This document shows, piece by piece, positions 33,505 through 41,657 of a DNA stretch of 64,000 bases. Every line of letters begins with the position of its first letter. Positions within the stretch are counted from its first letter, which is position 1. The stretch covers positions 30,537 to 94,536 of the forward strand of contig CALXEL010000116.1 in assembly GCA_944387315.1 (NCBI GenBank). Direction: 5' to 3'. The stretch is from an uncultured Clostridia bacterium (GTDB lineage: Bacteria > Bacillota > Clostridia > Oscillospirales > Ruminococcaceae). The notes beneath the pieces are model-generated. The model saw nothing but the letters and a program-made list of their open reading frames with translations, was not told the origin of the DNA and did no database searches. The translations under genes were made by a program, and so were the position numbers.

Positions 33505-34665
33505 ATGATTTATTTTGACAACGCGGCTACTACCTTCCCCAAACCTCCCAGTGTTATACGGGCGGTACAGGATGCCATGACCTGCTATGGAGCCAATCCC
33601 GGGCGCAGCGGACACAAAATGTCGGTACAGACCGCCGGACAGGTCTACGCTTGCCGGGAAAAGCTGGCGGAGCTGATGGGAGCCCCTGAGGTGGAAAATG
33701 TAGCCTTTACCCAAAACTGTACCCATGGGCTCAATCTGTGTATCAAAGGTATACTCCAGCAGGGGGATCATGTGATTATTTCCGACCTGGAGCACAACTC
33801 GGTTCTGCGTCCTGTGGACACTCTGGCCCAGAGGGGAGTCATCACCTATGATGTTTTGGAGATCTGCCCGGAAGACGACAGAGAAACACTCAGCCGTCTG
33901 GAAAAGCTGTTTCGTACCAATACCCGTCTGGTGGCAATGACCCATGGTTCCAATGTACTGGGAATTATGACGCCTCTTGAGAAGATTGGTCAGCTGGCCC
34001 ATGACCATGGGGCGCTGTTTTTGGTGGACGCGGCCCAGTCAGCGGGAGTGGTCCCCATTCATCTTGAAAAGATGGGTATTGATTTTCTATGTATGCCAGG
34101 ACACAAAAGTTTATATGGCCCTTCTGGAACAGGAGCTGTTGTGACCCAGAAAGGAGAGCTGCTGCGCACCATTATAGAAGGGGGCACCGGCAGTGTGTCC
34201 CTGGAGAGTCAGCAGCCAGACTTTATGCCGGATAAACTAGAGAGTGGAACAGTCAATACGGCCGGTATTTTAGGACTGGGCGCAGGGCTGGAATTTATCA
34301 CAAAGACTGGAATGGAAAATATTTACCGCCATGAAATTGGGTTGGTACAGAGTTTGTATGACGGTCTTTCCCAAATAAAAGGAGTCCAGCTGTACACTTC
34401 CCGTCCAGGCCTGGGCAGAAATCTGCCAGTGCTGGCCTTTAATGTAGAATCCCTCACCGGCGAGGAGACCTGCGCCAAACTGGACGAGGTGGGCTTCTGT
34501 TTGCGGGGCGGTTTTCACTGTGCCCCATTGGCCCACAAAAAAATGGGCACTCTGGACAGGGGTATGGCCCGGCTTAGCCCAGGATATTTTAATACCCCGG
34601 AGCAGGTGGAAATTTTTCTCAGAGAGATGAGGAAAATTGCGGCAAACCCAGGGAATGGGCGGTAA
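33505..34665 (+). CDS. Cysteine desulfurase-like aminotransferase class V protein
   Basis: This 386-residue PLP enzyme starts with YFDNAATTFPKP, has SDLEHNS (about 95), DAAQSAGVVPI (about 180) and the PLP lysine in MPGHKSLYGPSG (about 206), with a catalytic-type cysteine in GGFHCAPLAH near residue 340. It resembles the SufS/CsdB-type family that occurs near DUF3343 and selenium/molybdenum-hydroxylase genes (EF2568-like, TIGR01977). It probably mobilises sulfur or selenium from (seleno)cysteine. The ATG at 6-nt spacing from AAGGAGAG was preferred to one directly abutting it. Confidence 0.85.
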   Translation: MIYFDNAATTFPKPPSVIRAVQDAMTCYGANPGRSGHKMSVQTAGQVYACREKLAELMGAPEVENVAFTQNCTHGLNLCIKGILQQGDHVIISDLEHNSVLRPVDTLAQRGVITYDVLEICPEDDRETLSRLEKLFRTNTRLVAMTHGSNVLGIMTPLEKIGQLAHDHGALFLVDAAQSAGVVPIHLEKMGIDFLCMPGHKSLYGPSGTGAVVTQKGELLRTIIEGGTGSVSLESQQPDFMPDKLESGTVNTAGILGLGAGLEFITKTGMENIYRHEIGLVQSLYDGLSQIKGVQLYTSRPGLGRNLPVLAFNVESLTGEETCAKLDEVGFCLRGGFHCAPLAHKKMGTLDRGMARLSPGYFNTPEQVEIFLREMRKIAANPGNGR

Positions 34666-34682
34666 AATATTCTAAAAACAGG

Positions 34683-34710
34683 TTGCTAATTTTGGCGTAT
34701 GTGTTAAAAT
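34683..34710 (+). promoter_or_regulatory. cdaA-cdaR promoter
   Basis: TTGCTA (34683-34688), 16-nt spacer, TAAAAT (34705-34710). The 125-nt leader holds a CCGCT/AGCGG stem and G-rich repeats but no riboswitch I recognise. Confidence 0.6.
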
Positions 34711-34842
34711 AGAACTGTCAAGACTGCGAGAATTTACGGAAGATTGTGTAAGGAATTCCAGCCGCTGTTACAGGTGCTTGGAGCGGATGGAAGTTGGGAA
34801 TAGAAAGCTGCCGGCGGTGGGCCGGGGAATGGAGCACAAGGT

Positions 34843-35715
34843 ATGTCCAGGGTATTGGAAAATCTTCTTGGCCAGTTCAGGGCCATTGGTATTATTGACA
34901 TTATAGATATTTTGGTTGTGGCCTATTTAATTTATCAGGTGGTTAAGTTGGTGCGGGAAACTCGTGCCATTCAGCTGGTAAAGGGTATTTTGGCGCTGTT
35001 GGCTGTGTATGCCGTATCCCATACCCTCCAGCTGCAGACCATGACCTTTATCATGCGCAATATTTTGCAGATCGGTGCTTTTGCCATGCTGGTGGTATTT
35101 CAGCCTGAGCTGCGCCGGGCTTTGGAACAGGTTGGACGTACCCGCTTGACCAACCTGGGTGTTTTTAACACTTCGGCCCTGGAGGATCAGCAGGGACAAT
35201 TTCTGTGGAGGAAAGCCATTTCCGCTATCTGTGACAGCTGTGCCTCCCTTTCCCGGCAAAAGATTGGCGCTCTCATTGTTCTGGAGCGGGAAACTCCTCT
35301 GGGAGATGTCATCAAAACTGGTACCATTGTCGATGCCGATCCCAGCATTGAATTGATTATCAACATCTTTTTTCCCAATTCCCCCCTCCATGACGGCGCG
35401 CTGATTATGCGCCGGGGCAAGCTGTATGCGGCGGGATGTTTTCTGCCCTTATCAGATAACTTCACCATCAGCAAGGAGTTGGGTACCCGCCATCGGGCCG
35501 CTCTGGGCATCAGTGAGAATTCAGACGCTCTGGTGGTGGTAGTTTCTGAGGAAACGGGTAAAATTACCTTGGCGGACAACGGAAAACTCAAAAGAGGACT
35601 TACCATAGACGAGCTGAATCAGGAACTTCGGGCCGCCTTTATTGTAGAGCATGATGGCCACTCGGCCAGCAGGAGACCCGGTTTCTGGAAGGTGAAGAGA
35701 AATGAAAAAAATTAA
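34843..35715 (+). CDS. cdaA: Diadenylate cyclase CdaA
   Basis: This 290-residue membrane protein has three N-terminal transmembrane helices (about 15-95) followed by a DAC domain with the catalytic LHDGALI (DGA at 184-186) and GTRHRAALG (RHR at 216-218). It makes cyclic di-AMP from two ATP, controlling K+ and osmolyte balance. It overlaps cdaR by 14 nt, the usual cdaA-cdaR pairing; glmM, the common third member, is not adjacent. Confidence 0.95.
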   Translation: MSRVLENLLGQFRAIGIIDIIDILVVAYLIYQVVKLVRETRAIQLVKGILALLAVYAVSHTLQLQTMTFIMRNILQIGAFAMLVVFQPELRRALEQVGRTRLTNLGVFNTSALEDQQGQFLWRKAISAICDSCASLSRQKIGALIVLERETPLGDVIKTGTIVDADPSIELIINIFFPNSPLHDGALIMRRGKLYAAGCFLPLSDNFTISKELGTRHRAALGISENSDALVVVVSEETGKITLADNGKLKRGLTIDELNQELRAAFIVEHDGHSASRRPGFWKVKRNEKN

Positions 35716-36958
35716 TTTTAAAGAATTGTTGGACAATGATCGTTTTCTCTGGGTATTTTCCCTGTTGGCAGCAGTTATTGTCTGGTATATTGTCATTGAC
35801 AGTACCAACGACAGCAAAGAGCTGACCATACGCAATGTGCCGGTTACCTTAAATATTGCCGAAAGCTCACTGAGCCAGCTGGGATTGGATGAGATCAATG
35901 CCCAGGAACACAAGGTAAGTGTTTCCATATATGGTCCCCGCAGCGTGGTGGGCAATGTAAAAGCCAGTGACATTGAGGTGACCGCTTCCCTGAGTGGGGT
36001 CACCACTCCCGGTGTCCATGAGCTTCGGCTGGAGGGCAGCGATAAAAATAATTTGGGCTTTCAGGTGACCAATATTTCCCCATCCACTATTTCGGTGCAG
36101 TTCGACCGGATGGTCACCAAGAAGATGTCGGTGCAGGTGGACATTTCCGGTGTTTCCTTCCCCGAAGGCTATTTGATGGAGAAGGAATATGTTACTCCAT
36201 CTGAGATTACCATTACCGGCCCGGAGGCAGATGTATCTAAAATTTATCGCTGTGTGGCCAAGGCGGATGTAGGGGATAAGACATTGACTTCCACCCAGGT
36301 GATCAAAACAAAGATTGAGTTTTTGGATAAGGATGGAAACCCCGTTACTTCCAGCTATATCACAACCGACTACTCAACAGTGGATATAACTGTTCCCATC
36401 CTCAAGGTAAAAGAAGTACCTCTCAGCATTCAGTTTTTGAATGTACCCCAGGGATTCCCGTTGGATGAGCTGGAATACCGCTTCTCTACAGAATCTATTT
36501 CGGTAGCGGGCCCACAGGATTCAATTGACAATATGACGGAGATTAATCTGGGATATATTGATATGAAAGACCTGGATATTGACGGCCCCTATACTTTTGA
36601 TGTGGTCCTGCCCTCTGGATATGTCAATGTAGATGATGTCACTACAGTGGAGGTAAGCTTTGAAAACGAGGCGCTGGGCAGCAAGTACTTTACTGTTTCG
36701 GATATCCGGGTGGTCAACAAACCCAGTAATTATGATGTTACAGTTTCCACCAAGAGTATCCCCAATGTACGAGTGATCGGCTTGCAGTCGGTGTTGGATA
36801 CCATGCTGCCGGGAGATCTGGTGGCTGAAATTGATCTGACTGGCTATGAAATTTCATCTGGCCAGACAAAGGTGCCGGTAAGTATTATTGCTCCAACCAA
36901 AGGGTTGGTTTGGGCCAATGGTACCTATCAGGTACAGGTTGTTATCAAAGAAAAATAA
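35702..36958 (+). CDS. cdaR: CdaR/YbbR-like regulator of diadenylate cyclase
   Basis: This 418-residue protein has one N-terminal transmembrane helix (about 15-33, FLWVFSLLAAVIVWYIVI) and an extracellular region of repeated YbbR beta domains, each about 80-90 residues (visible starts near VRNVPVTLN, VQVDISGV, PLSIQFLN, DIRVVNKP). It binds CdaA in the membrane and tunes c-di-AMP synthesis. Overlap with cdaA indicates coupled translation. Confidence 0.9.
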   Translation: MKKINFKELLDNDRFLWVFSLLAAVIVWYIVIDSTNDSKELTIRNVPVTLNIAESSLSQLGLDEINAQEHKVSVSIYGPRSVVGNVKASDIEVTASLSGVTTPGVHELRLEGSDKNNLGFQVTNISPSTISVQFDRMVTKKMSVQVDISGVSFPEGYLMEKEYVTPSEITITGPEADVSKIYRCVAKADVGDKTLTSTQVIKTKIEFLDKDGNPVTSSYITTDYSTVDITVPILKVKEVPLSIQFLNVPQGFPLDELEYRFSTESISVAGPQDSIDNMTEINLGYIDMKDLDIDGPYTFDVVLPSGYVNVDDVTTVEVSFENEALGSKYFTVSDIRVVNKPSNYDVTVSTKSIPNVRVIGLQSVLDTMLPGDLVAEIDLTGYEISSGQTKVPVSIIAPTKGLVWANGTYQVQVVIKEK

Positions 36959-36963
36959 TCATG

Positions 36964-37029
36964 AAATCGCCCCCTCTTTTGTGTTTGCTCCCGGCGGGCA
37001 GACGCGGCCAAGTGGAGGGCGATTTTTAT
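36964..37029 (+). terminator. Long-loop terminator after cdaR
   Basis: AAATCGCCC/GGGCGATTT closes a loop of about 44 nt followed by TTATT. The large loop makes it less certain. Confidence 0.55.
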
Positions 37030-37060
37030 TGGATGTTCTGTGAGGAAAGGAATACGCTTC

Positions 37061-38647
37061 ATGCCGATTTTTGTATCCAATTTAACCACTTCCCTGGAAG
37101 AGCCGGGAGAGGCCGCCATCGATAAGGCCATAGCCAAACTGGGCATTTCCCGCCGTCAGGTGGAAAAAGCCTATCTGGTAAAGTCCTCTCTGGATGCCCG
37201 CAAAAGGGGCGAGATCCACTTTGTCCACACTGTGGGTATCTGTTGTGAAATGGAAGAGGAGATTGCCCAAAAGTGCAAGCAGCCGGGTGTAACCTACCAC
37301 TGCCGGTATCAGTTGGAGCGTCCGGAGGGCAGCCGGTCTATAGATACCCGTCCTGTTGTGGCGGGTTTTGGCCCTGCGGGAATGTTCGCTGGCTTGTTGC
37401 TGGCCCGGTGGGGCTTTGCCCCTTTGATTTTGGAACGGGGCGCCTGTATAGAGCGGCGTGTAGAATTGGTGGACCGGTTTTGGAAAACCGGTCAGCTCTC
37501 TCCCCGGGGCAATGTTCAATTTGGAGAAGGGGGAGCGGGCACCTTTTCGGATGGAAAGCTGACCACCCGGATTGGAGATCCCCGGTGTGAGTTTGTGCTG
37601 GAAGAGCTGGTAGCCCATGGAGCTCCGCCGGAAATTGCCCAAAAAGCCAAGCCCCATATTGGTACCGACTATCTGCGAGGTGTGGTACGGGCCATTCGGG
37701 AGGAAATACTCTCTCTTGGGGGCGAGATCCGTTTTGAGACACCTCTCACCCAGGTGGGAATACAGGACGGCTCTGTCCGATGGGTGGAAGCGGGTGGAGA
37801 AAAAATCCCCTGTGAGCTTTTGATTCTGGCCCTTGGTCACAGCGCCAGGGATACTTTTTACCATCTGGCGGAGCAGGGCGTGGCCCTGGTACCCAAAGCC
37901 TTCTCGGTAGGGGTACGGATTGAGCATCTGCAACAGGATATCGACCGGGGCCTGTATGGGAAATTGGCCGGGCATCCGGCCCTGCCTGTGGGAGAGTATC
38001 AGCTCTCCCTGCGCCGAGGAGACCGGGGAGTATATACTTTCTGTATGTGTCCCGGTGGCTTTGTGGTTCCTTCCTCGTCGGAGGAGGGAGGGGTGGTCAC
38101 CAATGGGATGAGCGAATACCTTAGAAACCAGCCCAACGCCAACAGCGCCGTAGTTGTCTCGGTAAACAGCCAGGACTTTGGAAATGAGTGGGACAGCGGA
38201 ATCCAGTTTCAGCGCCATTTGGAGCAGGCCGCCTTTGCCATGGGAGACCGTACCTATCGGGCGCCAGCCCAAACGGTGGGCAATTTCCTGAGCCGTCGGC
38301 CTGGCCTGTCCCTGGGGGCGGTAACACCCTCTTACGCACTGGGGGTAGTTGAGGGGGATTTCTGGAAGCTGTTCCCCTCTCAGGTGTCAGAAATGCTGGC
38401 GGAAGGGCTGGCTTCTTTTGGCAGGAAACTGCCGGGATTCGCTGCCTCAGATGCGGTGTTGACCGGTGTGGAGACCCGTACTTCCTCTCCGGTGCGTATC
38501 CCCCGAACCGAGTTGTTGGAAGCCCAGGGGATCAAAGGCATTTATCCCTGCGGGGAGGGTGCTGGCTATGCGGGCGGCATTATGAGCGCCGCAGTGGATG
38601 GGGTGCGAATCGCCCAACAGATAGCCTCTTGTTACCGGCCCAATTAA
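37061..38647 (+). CDS. FAD-dependent oxidoreductase-like protein
   Basis: This 528-residue protein has an N-terminal domain (1-90), then a dinucleotide-binding GFGPAGMFA (102-110), ILERG with the FAD-ribose acidic residue, QFGEGGAGTFSDGKL (about 147-161), and a C-terminal YPCGEGAGYAGGIMSAAVDG flavin loop. This domain order is that of a widely conserved but uncharacterised bacterial flavoprotein family (COG2509-like). No substrate is known. The ATG with AAAGGA 11 nt upstream was chosen over a GTG seven codons earlier. Confidence 0.82.
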   Translation: MPIFVSNLTTSLEEPGEAAIDKAIAKLGISRRQVEKAYLVKSSLDARKRGEIHFVHTVGICCEMEEEIAQKCKQPGVTYHCRYQLERPEGSRSIDTRPVVAGFGPAGMFAGLLLARWGFAPLILERGACIERRVELVDRFWKTGQLSPRGNVQFGEGGAGTFSDGKLTTRIGDPRCEFVLEELVAHGAPPEIAQKAKPHIGTDYLRGVVRAIREEILSLGGEIRFETPLTQVGIQDGSVRWVEAGGEKIPCELLILALGHSARDTFYHLAEQGVALVPKAFSVGVRIEHLQQDIDRGLYGKLAGHPALPVGEYQLSLRRGDRGVYTFCMCPGGFVVPSSSEEGGVVTNGMSEYLRNQPNANSAVVVSVNSQDFGNEWDSGIQFQRHLEQAAFAMGDRTYRAPAQTVGNFLSRRPGLSLGAVTPSYALGVVEGDFWKLFPSQVSEMLAEGLASFGRKLPGFAASDAVLTGVETRTSSPVRIPRTELLEAQGIKGIYPCGEGAGYAGGIMSAAVDGVRIAQQIASCYRPN

Positions 38648-38658
38648 CCACTGTTTTT

Positions 38659-38687
38659 TTGACGGATAATATGATATAATATATAGA
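38659..38687 (+). promoter_or_regulatory. Promoter for PAP2/recJ operon
   Basis: TTGACG (38659-38664), 17-nt spacer, TATAGA (38682-38687); a TATAAT at 38675 is an alternative -10 with bad spacing. Confidence 0.5.
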
Positions 38688-38736
38688 AATATGCTTAATT
38701 TTGCGTATAGAAAATAACAGAAGTTGGTATGGTTCT

Positions 38737-39567
38737 ATGGAGTTGGAGATCATTCGTCTGATTCAGTCCATTCACAACCCGGTTTTAGATATCCTGTTTC
38801 AGGGAATTACCATTTTGGCTGAGGAATATGTCCTGGTGTTGGTCTTTGGATGGGTTTACTGGAATGTGGACAAGGAAAAAGGCCGGCGGATTGCCTGCTG
38901 TGTATTTGCTTCGCTGGTGCTGAACAATCTGCTAAAAGATCTGTCTCGGGCCCCCAGACCTATTGGGCAGCCGGGAATCCGCACCCTGCGGGCCCATACT
39001 GCCACCGGATATTCTTTTCCCAGCGGCCATTCCCAGGCGGCTGGCTCCTTTGGAACAGCTCTGGCCTTGCAATTCCCCCAGAAACATCTGGGCAAGTGGA
39101 TGGCTCTGTACATGATTTTGGTGGGCCTTTCCCGGTTGTATTTGGGGGTTCACTATCCCAAGGATGTGGTTGTGGGATTGATTCTTGGGGTATTGATCAC
39201 CTTTGGGTGCAATTGGCTTATTACAAAGCTAGGTGGAAGCAGTAGGTTTTTTCTCATCGCTTTCTGCCTTTTGCTGCCAGCGGCTTTGCTGGCCAATTCT
39301 CAGGATTTTTATAAAGCCATTGGGGCTTTCGGGGGTATGACGTTGGGCGTATTTTTTGAACAGCGTTGGATTGGATTTGCACCCCCTGTTTCCCGGCGTG
39401 GCGGCATTGTTCGCCTGGTGTTGGGCTTGACTGTTGTTTTTGCTATTCAAATAGGACTTAAAGGCGTTTTGCCGGCAGGTACCCTGTGGAATATTGCCCG
39501 ATATTTTTTGGTGGGTCTGGCGGGAATGGCCGGATGCCCGCTGCTTTTTCAAAAACTGGGCATCTGA
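38737..39567 (+). CDS. PAP2 family membrane phosphatase
   Basis: This 276-residue membrane protein has six or more helices and the three PAP2 phosphatase motifs: KDLSRAPRP (about 68-76), PSGHSQA (about 96-102) and SRLYLGVHYPKDV (about 129-141). Such enzymes dephosphorylate undecaprenyl pyrophosphate, phosphatidate or related lipids at the membrane. The substrate is uncertain. The start has a poor ribosome site; ATG was preferred over an upstream TTG. A C-terminal extension of about 90 hydrophobic residues is longer than minimal BcrC-type enzymes. Confidence 0.85.
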   Translation: MELEIIRLIQSIHNPVLDILFQGITILAEEYVLVLVFGWVYWNVDKEKGRRIACCVFASLVLNNLLKDLSRAPRPIGQPGIRTLRAHTATGYSFPSGHSQAAGSFGTALALQFPQKHLGKWMALYMILVGLSRLYLGVHYPKDVVVGLILGVLITFGCNWLITKLGGSSRFFLIAFCLLLPAALLANSQDFYKAIGAFGGMTLGVFFEQRWIGFAPPVSRRGGIVRLVLGLTVVFAIQIGLKGVLPAGTLWNIARYFLVGLAGMAGCPLLFQKLGI

Positions 39568-39606
39568 GAGAATGGGCCCACCTGGTAGTTTGGAGGTTTA
39601 TGGAGG

Positions 39607-41652
39607 ATGAAATATTGGCGGCTAAGCCAGCCAAATGAACAAACTGTTTTCCGGTTGGAAGGGGAGACAGGTCTCTCCCACCTGGTTTGCAAAGTATTGG
39701 CAGCCCGGGGTGTTTCCTCCTGCCAGGAAGCTCTTGCCCATACCAGTTGTGAGGGAAAGCTTTTTGACCCTTTTTTACTGAAAGACATGGACCGGGCGGT
39801 GGAACGGATTACCCGGGCCATTGAAAATGGAGAGCGCATGGTGGTATATGGGGATTACGACTGTGACGGAATCACTGCCACCGCTCTGTTGTACCACTAC
39901 TTGGAAACGGTGGGCGCGGATGTGCTCTATTACATCCCCGACCGGGAGGTGGAAGGATACGGCCTCAACCGGCAGGCCATTGATTTTCTCCACCAGGTGC
40001 GGGGGGTAGAACTGATTGTTACAGTGGACAACGGTATTTCCGCCATTGAGGAAATCGCTTATGCCGCCCAGCTGGGAATCGATGTGGTGGTAACCGATCA
40101 TCATCAGCCTCGGGAAACGCTGCCCCAGGCGGTGGCGGTCGTGGACCCCCATCGTGTCGACTGCTATTGTTCCTTTGCCAACCTCTCAGGTGTGGGAGTG
40201 GCTTTTAAGCTGATCTGTGCTTTGGAGGGGGACCTCCTGGGTGAGGAGTTGCTGGAACACTATGGCGACCTGGTCTGTGTGGGAACCGTGGGAGATGTGG
40301 TGGAACTGACCCAGGACAACCGGATTTTTGTACAAAAAGGTCTTAGGATTTTGGCGGATTGCCAACGTCCTGGGCTTTCCAAGCTGCTGGAGATCAGCGG
40401 AGTCGATCCTCAGAAGCTTACTTCTGAAACGGTGGCCTTTTCCCTGGTGCCCCGGATCAATGCCGCGGGCAGAATGGGAGACGTATATGAGGCATTGGAG
40501 CTTCTTTTAACCGAAAGTGACCAGCAGGCGGCCCAGTTGGCCCAGCAGCTGGAGGGATATAACCGGCAGCGCAAAGAGACTGAAACAGATATTTTACAGC
40601 AGGTGTTGGACCAGCTGACCCAGCACCCCCAGCTTTTATATGAGAGAATTTTAATGGTCAGCGGGGAAAACTGGCACCATGGTGTCATTGGTATTCTCTG
40701 CGCCCGTCTTACGGAACGGTTTGGAAAACCCAGCTTTCTTGTCTCTCTGGGTGAGAAGGAGGGAAGGGCCTCCGGCCGAGGTGTGGAAGGGATGTCGGTG
40801 GTGGACGGTCTGGAAGCCTGTGCTGGGTTTCTCACCCGTTTTGGGGGCCATCCGGGAGCGGCGGGTTTTTCCCTGTCTCCCCAGCAGCTGGAGAACTTTA
40901 CCCAGGCTTTTCAGGATTACTACCGCCGGGCCAATCCAGTGATGCCCTACGGGGGGATATCCATTGACGCTCAGCTGGAACCAGAGGAGATCACCCTGCC
41001 ACAGGTGGAGAGCATGTCGGTATTGGAACCCTTTGGCTGTCAAAATGAGCAGCCGGTCTTTCTGCTGAAAGGGTATCAGCTCACCGGCATTGTGCCCTTG
41101 AGCGGCGGAAAACATCTCAGGCTGAATTTACGGAAGAATGGGAAAAACCTCACCGCCCTCTATTTCTTTATGAGTCCTCAGCGTTTTCCCGTCCAGGTGG
41201 GCGAGTGGGTAGACGCGGTGGTAGGGCTGTCGGTATCTGATTATCAGGGGCAGCGTCAGTTGTCGGTGAAAGTTAAGGATTTACGGCCTGCCGGTTATGA
41301 TCAGGATGGGCTGTTTGCCGGCCGGGCTCTCTATGAACAGTATCGCCGGGGGGAGAACCTGGCGGAGATAGTGTCCCAGCTCTATCCCACCCGGGAAGAA
41401 GTGGGGACCGTTTACCGTTTTCTCCGGCAAAATGGAGGTTATGCTCAGGGCTGTGAGGCCCTTTATGGAATATTGTCCGGCAAAGGAATTTCCTTTGCCA
41501 AAATGATGGTGTCTTTGGATGTGCTGGAAGAACTGGGCTTTGTGACACAAACTGGCTTTGGATTGGAGCGCTCTGTTCAAATGACCGGTTCCACCCAAAA
41601 GACAGATCTTGGCGCTTCTAAAATTTTACAACAGATTGGAAAGGGGAGGTGA
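39607..41652 (+). CDS. recJ: Single-stranded-DNA-specific exonuclease RecJ
   Basis: This 681-residue protein has RecJ motifs: GDYDCDGITA (82-91), VTVDNGIS (138-145), VVTDHHQPRE (161-170, the DHH), SGVGVAFKL, and the DHHA1 motif GGHPGAAGFS near residue 415. It degrades single-stranded DNA 5' to 3' in recombination and mismatch repair. The C-terminal region (about 550-680) is longer than E. coli RecJ (577) but usual in Firmicutes. It begins a compact run with relA. Confidence 0.93.
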   Translation: MKYWRLSQPNEQTVFRLEGETGLSHLVCKVLAARGVSSCQEALAHTSCEGKLFDPFLLKDMDRAVERITRAIENGERMVVYGDYDCDGITATALLYHYLETVGADVLYYIPDREVEGYGLNRQAIDFLHQVRGVELIVTVDNGISAIEEIAYAAQLGIDVVVTDHHQPRETLPQAVAVVDPHRVDCYCSFANLSGVGVAFKLICALEGDLLGEELLEHYGDLVCVGTVGDVVELTQDNRIFVQKGLRILADCQRPGLSKLLEISGVDPQKLTSETVAFSLVPRINAAGRMGDVYEALELLLTESDQQAAQLAQQLEGYNRQRKETETDILQQVLDQLTQHPQLLYERILMVSGENWHHGVIGILCARLTERFGKPSFLVSLGEKEGRASGRGVEGMSVVDGLEACAGFLTRFGGHPGAAGFSLSPQQLENFTQAFQDYYRRANPVMPYGGISIDAQLEPEEITLPQVESMSVLEPFGCQNEQPVFLLKGYQLTGIVPLSGGKHLRLNLRKNGKNLTALYFFMSPQRFPVQVGEWVDAVVGLSVSDYQGQRQLSVKVKDLRPAGYDQDGLFAGRALYEQYRRGENLAEIVSQLYPTREEVGTVYRFLRQNGGYAQGCEALYGILSGKGISFAKMMVSLDVLEELGFVTQTGFGLERSVQMTGSTQKTDLGASKILQQIGKGR

Positions 41653-41657
41653 ACCCA

